Positions 60,866-64,000 of a stretch of 64,000 nucleotides of DNA are shown piece by piece. This stretch comes from Haliotis asinina (Eukaryota; Mollusca; Gastropoda; Lepetellida; Haliotidae), in assembly GCF_037392515.1 (NCBI RefSeq), contig NC_090283.1:40068249-40132248 (forward strand), written 5' to 3'. The notes beneath the pieces were generated by a model. The model made no database searches. It worked only from the letters and a program-made list of their open reading frames with translations, and was not told the origin of the DNA. The position numbers were made by a program, and so were the translations under genes. Every line of letters begins with the position of its first letter. The stretch's first letter is position 1.

Positions 60866-62331
60866 ATGAACACGTGGGGAAAAGCTGCCTTTGTGTGCAT
60901 ATTTATTTTCAACATAGCTGTTGGAATTGCAGCTGTTTGTCTAATGCTCACATCTCAGAATTTCAAGACAACACTTGACCAGGTCAGTACAAATATGGAG
61001 ATTGTCTTTCAAGGGTTATGTTTATGTAACCGATTGTATTGGAAAAGATGTTAATAATCAAAACAGAGGAACAGATGGCTGAAAATAATGTTCAATATGC
61101 ATGATTTGTCTTGCAGTTTATCATGTATTCTTATGCATGCTGTCTAAATTGGTCTAGTCGTTCTCAAATGGACGTTGTAAAATTGTCGAAGAATGGTTAC
61201 TGCGTAATATTGATATGAAATAAAAAGAAGAAACATAGCTCAGAATATACATCCTAACCAAATTATTGTATTTTTGTAGGTTTACAGGGAAGTGCTGGCA
61301 AACAGTCATGGGAAGACTAAAGACAAGACTAACGGTTAGTGGATGTTGTTTGTACCTCTGAGATATGTGTTTAATACATTAATGTGCAGTCCTATGGGCA
61401 AAAGGACTGGAATGGAAAGTACATATTGCAGGTTAATTTTTGTCATATGTATTTCACGTGTTAGTTACGTATCCAAAGTATTAGCTGGAAGTTACCTTTC
61501 AGTTACAGCTTCAGTGTGTTGCAGATGTGGGACCAATGAACATATCCTTGCAGATGCTCAACCTACTGAAACCTATAGCATTCCTCACAGGGCTGGACGA
61601 CACTGGACTTGTGGACGGTATGGTCATCTTACCCCTGTTGACCACATGGGAATTAGATCACATATACATAGTATCTACACTATGATGGCGATATTGTAAC
61701 ACATTCCTGTTACAACTTTCTTGTTGCTCCCATCACACCTTACAAGGGTTGGGATAGATTTTAGAAACAAATTTCAACATCGTTTGTGTTCCAAAATACT
61801 AGTATCACAAGCTTATTTATTGTTTTGTATTTTCTAAGCTCCTTTGTGTAAAGATTCTTTTTAATTTTATAACGTAAGAAAATAGAGAAGATATCAACTT
61901 AATTCTTATGTTTGCTTTTTTCAATTTTCAGATGACCACTACAGAGTCACTCCTGTAAGAGGATGGGCTGTCCAAACTATGGTTGGGTCGGAAAGACAAG
62001 TCCTGTACAATGGGATGCAGAATGATCATGGCAGCATCATGGCAGTGTTCCTGCAGCTGGTGCTTATATGGTATATAGCCACGTTATATTTCAAATTAAT
62101 GAAGACTGTGATGTTCTTCACCGTATAACCAGATACAATGCAGGGAAACAGGAGGAAAACATTGTCTTTCAGGACGTAGTCAGTGTAGAGGACAGAGTCC
62201 TGGTATCAGCAAGTGACATCCGTGGAATACTTCAGCTCAATGCTGGAGATCAACTTCGTGTCGACATATCAGGAGTAATTCAGTCAGGCTACGAGAAGGA
62301 TTGGTCTTACTTTGGCCTCTACAAGATCTGA
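60866..62331 (+). CDS. TNF-superfamily ligand-like protein, one frame break
   Basis: Type II membrane cytokine of the TNF superfamily. Coding exons: 60866-60982, 61280-61334, 61525-61617, 61932-62331, with matching phases 0, 1 and 1. Exon 1 begins MNTWGKAAFV; residues 7-28 form one hydrophobic segment, the signal anchor. The TNF homology domain starts near K-P-I-A-F-L-T-G (exon 3), continues with G-W-A-V-Q and D-H-G-S-I-M-A-V (exon 4), then A-A-G-A-Y-M-V-Y-S-H-V-I-F, L-N-A-G-D-Q-L-R-V and the C-terminal Y-F-G-L-Y-K-I, all classic positions of the jelly-roll. Between M-A-V and A-A-G-A-Y the frame shifts at 62045-62047 (two extra bases relative to an uninterrupted domain). That is either a sequencing or assembly error or a recent inactivating change. 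The intact product would be about 220 aa, short for the family. An AATAAA lies at about 62783. Confidence 0.72.
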
Positions 62332-63087
62332 ACTTCTTCATCTATGCTGGCGATTTAATAGGTCGTTTGCAATGAAGGGAACGGATTTTACATGGCTGAA
62401 TTTTCTCACTGATGTAACCTTCTAATGTGTAAAACCGAAAAAAGAGGGGGGTCACATTTTAAATAGATGTTTATTGACGTTAAGAACTCGTTGAATGTTG
62501 TGTTTATCACAATATGACTTGTTTGAATCAGCTTTTCTTTCTCTGACATGTAAATACCAATATGTATATGTATAGTCAAAACACCTTGAAAATCTCCCAT
62601 TGCATAGTGATTTCCACATTAAATAATACACTCCAAACTGTGTTTGATGTTTCGTTTTGTAATTGCGTGGTGAATGTTTTTCACATTTTTTGCAGAATTA
62701 AAACAATGACTGTTTCCAGGAAACAGTGCTTCTATGATTACTCACAGATATCAATTTTTTAAAACATAATAGCCTCAGAATAATAAACTGGAAACGTTAA
62801 CCTATGATAGTTCCTGTGAGGGGTGTGAGGGGGAAAGTGGGTTGGGTGTTGGGTGGGGTGAGTGGTTATTCTTACATAGATATATCTGCTCTGTCACTAA
62901 CAGCATCGAGTGAGTAAACTCCTCTCCGGTTATACCTCTGTGACGGTATGTTAATCCATCCCAGGTTGAATGTGTTGGTGCTTGAGCCTGTGTGAATGTG
63001 ATGGTAGCTGAATGAATTTTGTAATACAACCTCTTTGAAAACGAGAAACGGGCAGTATACGTGTCATAGTCATGTGGTAAAATCAAA
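62332..63087. other. 3' UTR and downstream of the TNF-like gene
   Basis: AT-rich; the most likely poly(A) signal is in 'ataataaactgg' near 62781. A G-rich GGTGTG stretch is at 62818-62862. No further gene. Confidence 0.4.
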
Positions 63088-63168
63088 ATAAAAAAAATAA
63101 AATAAAAATAAATAAAAAATTTTAAAAAATAAAATAAATAAAAATCAAATCAAATCAAATCAAATCAA
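63088..63168. repeat. A-rich (AAATAA)n then (AAATC)n
   Basis: Poly(A)-like simple sequence passing into five or six perfect AAATC units. Confidence 0.9.
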
Positions 63169-64000
63169 AGCTCTTTCCGTTTGACAAGCGAACCCGTTGT
63201 ACAATAAGCCATTCACTGCTTCTGCAATGACAACACGAAAACCTGCATCATTATCCGATTGAAATCAATGAGAATGATACAGAGGCGCGGTGTCCAACAA
63301 AGCTAGTACAATTACTAATGGCAAATCCATATGAACTTTTGTCTTATTGTGTACTTGTGCTGTTGCATCATTTATTTGTGTAACTGTCTACTGAGTTGAA
63401 TGAATAATAAAAAAAAAGAGAAAAGTTCCGTTTCACCCTAAAATGCGTCCGAAAGGCGGGGTTTCTGGATATACGGGGTCCAAATAAACAGGCTCCTCTG
63501 TTCATGAATATGCATGAATAAGTCACAGTATAGCTCATTGTGACGTCACTGTAACTGCACAAATCGAAGGCAGTAACCGCAGATCACCACGCTGGTTGGA
63601 CATAGAAATTATTTTTTATCAATACCTCATCTTTGTTATGGCAATGTTTGAAATTTTAACTTATCTAAAATGATCATCCCAAATTAAACAGATCAATATT
63701 TTAAAATTAATTTAAAATGATATAACGCAGTAGTGCTGCGGCACGAATGTATTCTTGCGCGGCTTTTGATGACGACATATTCAAGGTTAGTAAATTCAAA
63801 TGTGTTCCTATCGTCAGCAAGGAATGAACGTCAGTTGAGCATACAAACAAATGCTAGTTGTCTGAATAATATTTTGAATACTTGGAAGCTGGATAAAGTG
63901 TTTTTCTTGATTATTTTCTTGACGAAACGCGTAAATGATGCAGTTGTTTTGACCGCCTCTTACCTCATATCGACAGCTAGGATAAGAATAGAGTCGTGTG
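63169..64000. other. Intergenic, no gene seen
   Basis: No frame of gene-like composition and no recognised repeat. Confidence 0.45.

Overview
This looks like nuclear DNA of a marine gastropod, most likely an abalone (Haliotis). Coding density is low and genes have short exons with GT-AG introns. There are very many minisatellites and microsatellites, plus two dispersed SINE-like families that both end in an (ACTC)n tail, a pattern I associate with abalone genomes. The species call rests on memory of these repeats, not on a search. No rRNA, stand-alone tRNA gene, CRISPR array or bacterial operon was seen.

Layout. 1-16 kb is gene-poor: a Crypton-like tyrosine recombinase remnant (3.9 kb), an inverted-repeat cluster with a perfect 91-bp hairpin (6.6-7.2 kb), a Tc1 fragment (7.8 kb) and SINE copies. 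16.2-20.8 kb on the minus strand holds the most interesting gene: a three-coding-exon precursor of 113 residues with a signal peptide, a very cationic Trp/Arg/Tyr-rich peptide and an acidic tail carrying a canonical EF-hand loop. A TATA box, a noncoding first exon and a poly(A) signal frame it. 21-34 kb is a minisatellite-rich block (units of 65, 33, 38, 42 and 33 bp) with a LINE fragment and a Tc1 fragment. 36.7-44.9 kb and 53.2-58.6 kb are two diverged copies of one segment. The downstream copy carries the last two exons of a TRIM (RING, B-boxes, coiled coil, B30.2) gene whose main exon lies at 50.7 kb. The upstream copy is a decayed partial duplicate, split by about 4.5 kb containing a fossil DIRS-type element. 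60.8-62.3 kb encodes a TNF-superfamily ligand (type II membrane protein, four exons) with one apparent frame break in the TNF domain.

How the genes relate. The three recognisable host genes (candidate antimicrobial peptide, TRIM-B30.2 protein, TNF-like ligand) all belong to families often linked to innate immunity. They are not an operon; common location is only suggestive. Exon joins were chosen from GT-AG sites and codon phase: the coding exons sum to whole codons in the peptide gene (113 aa) and the TRIM gene (656 aa), which is the strongest support available without transcripts.
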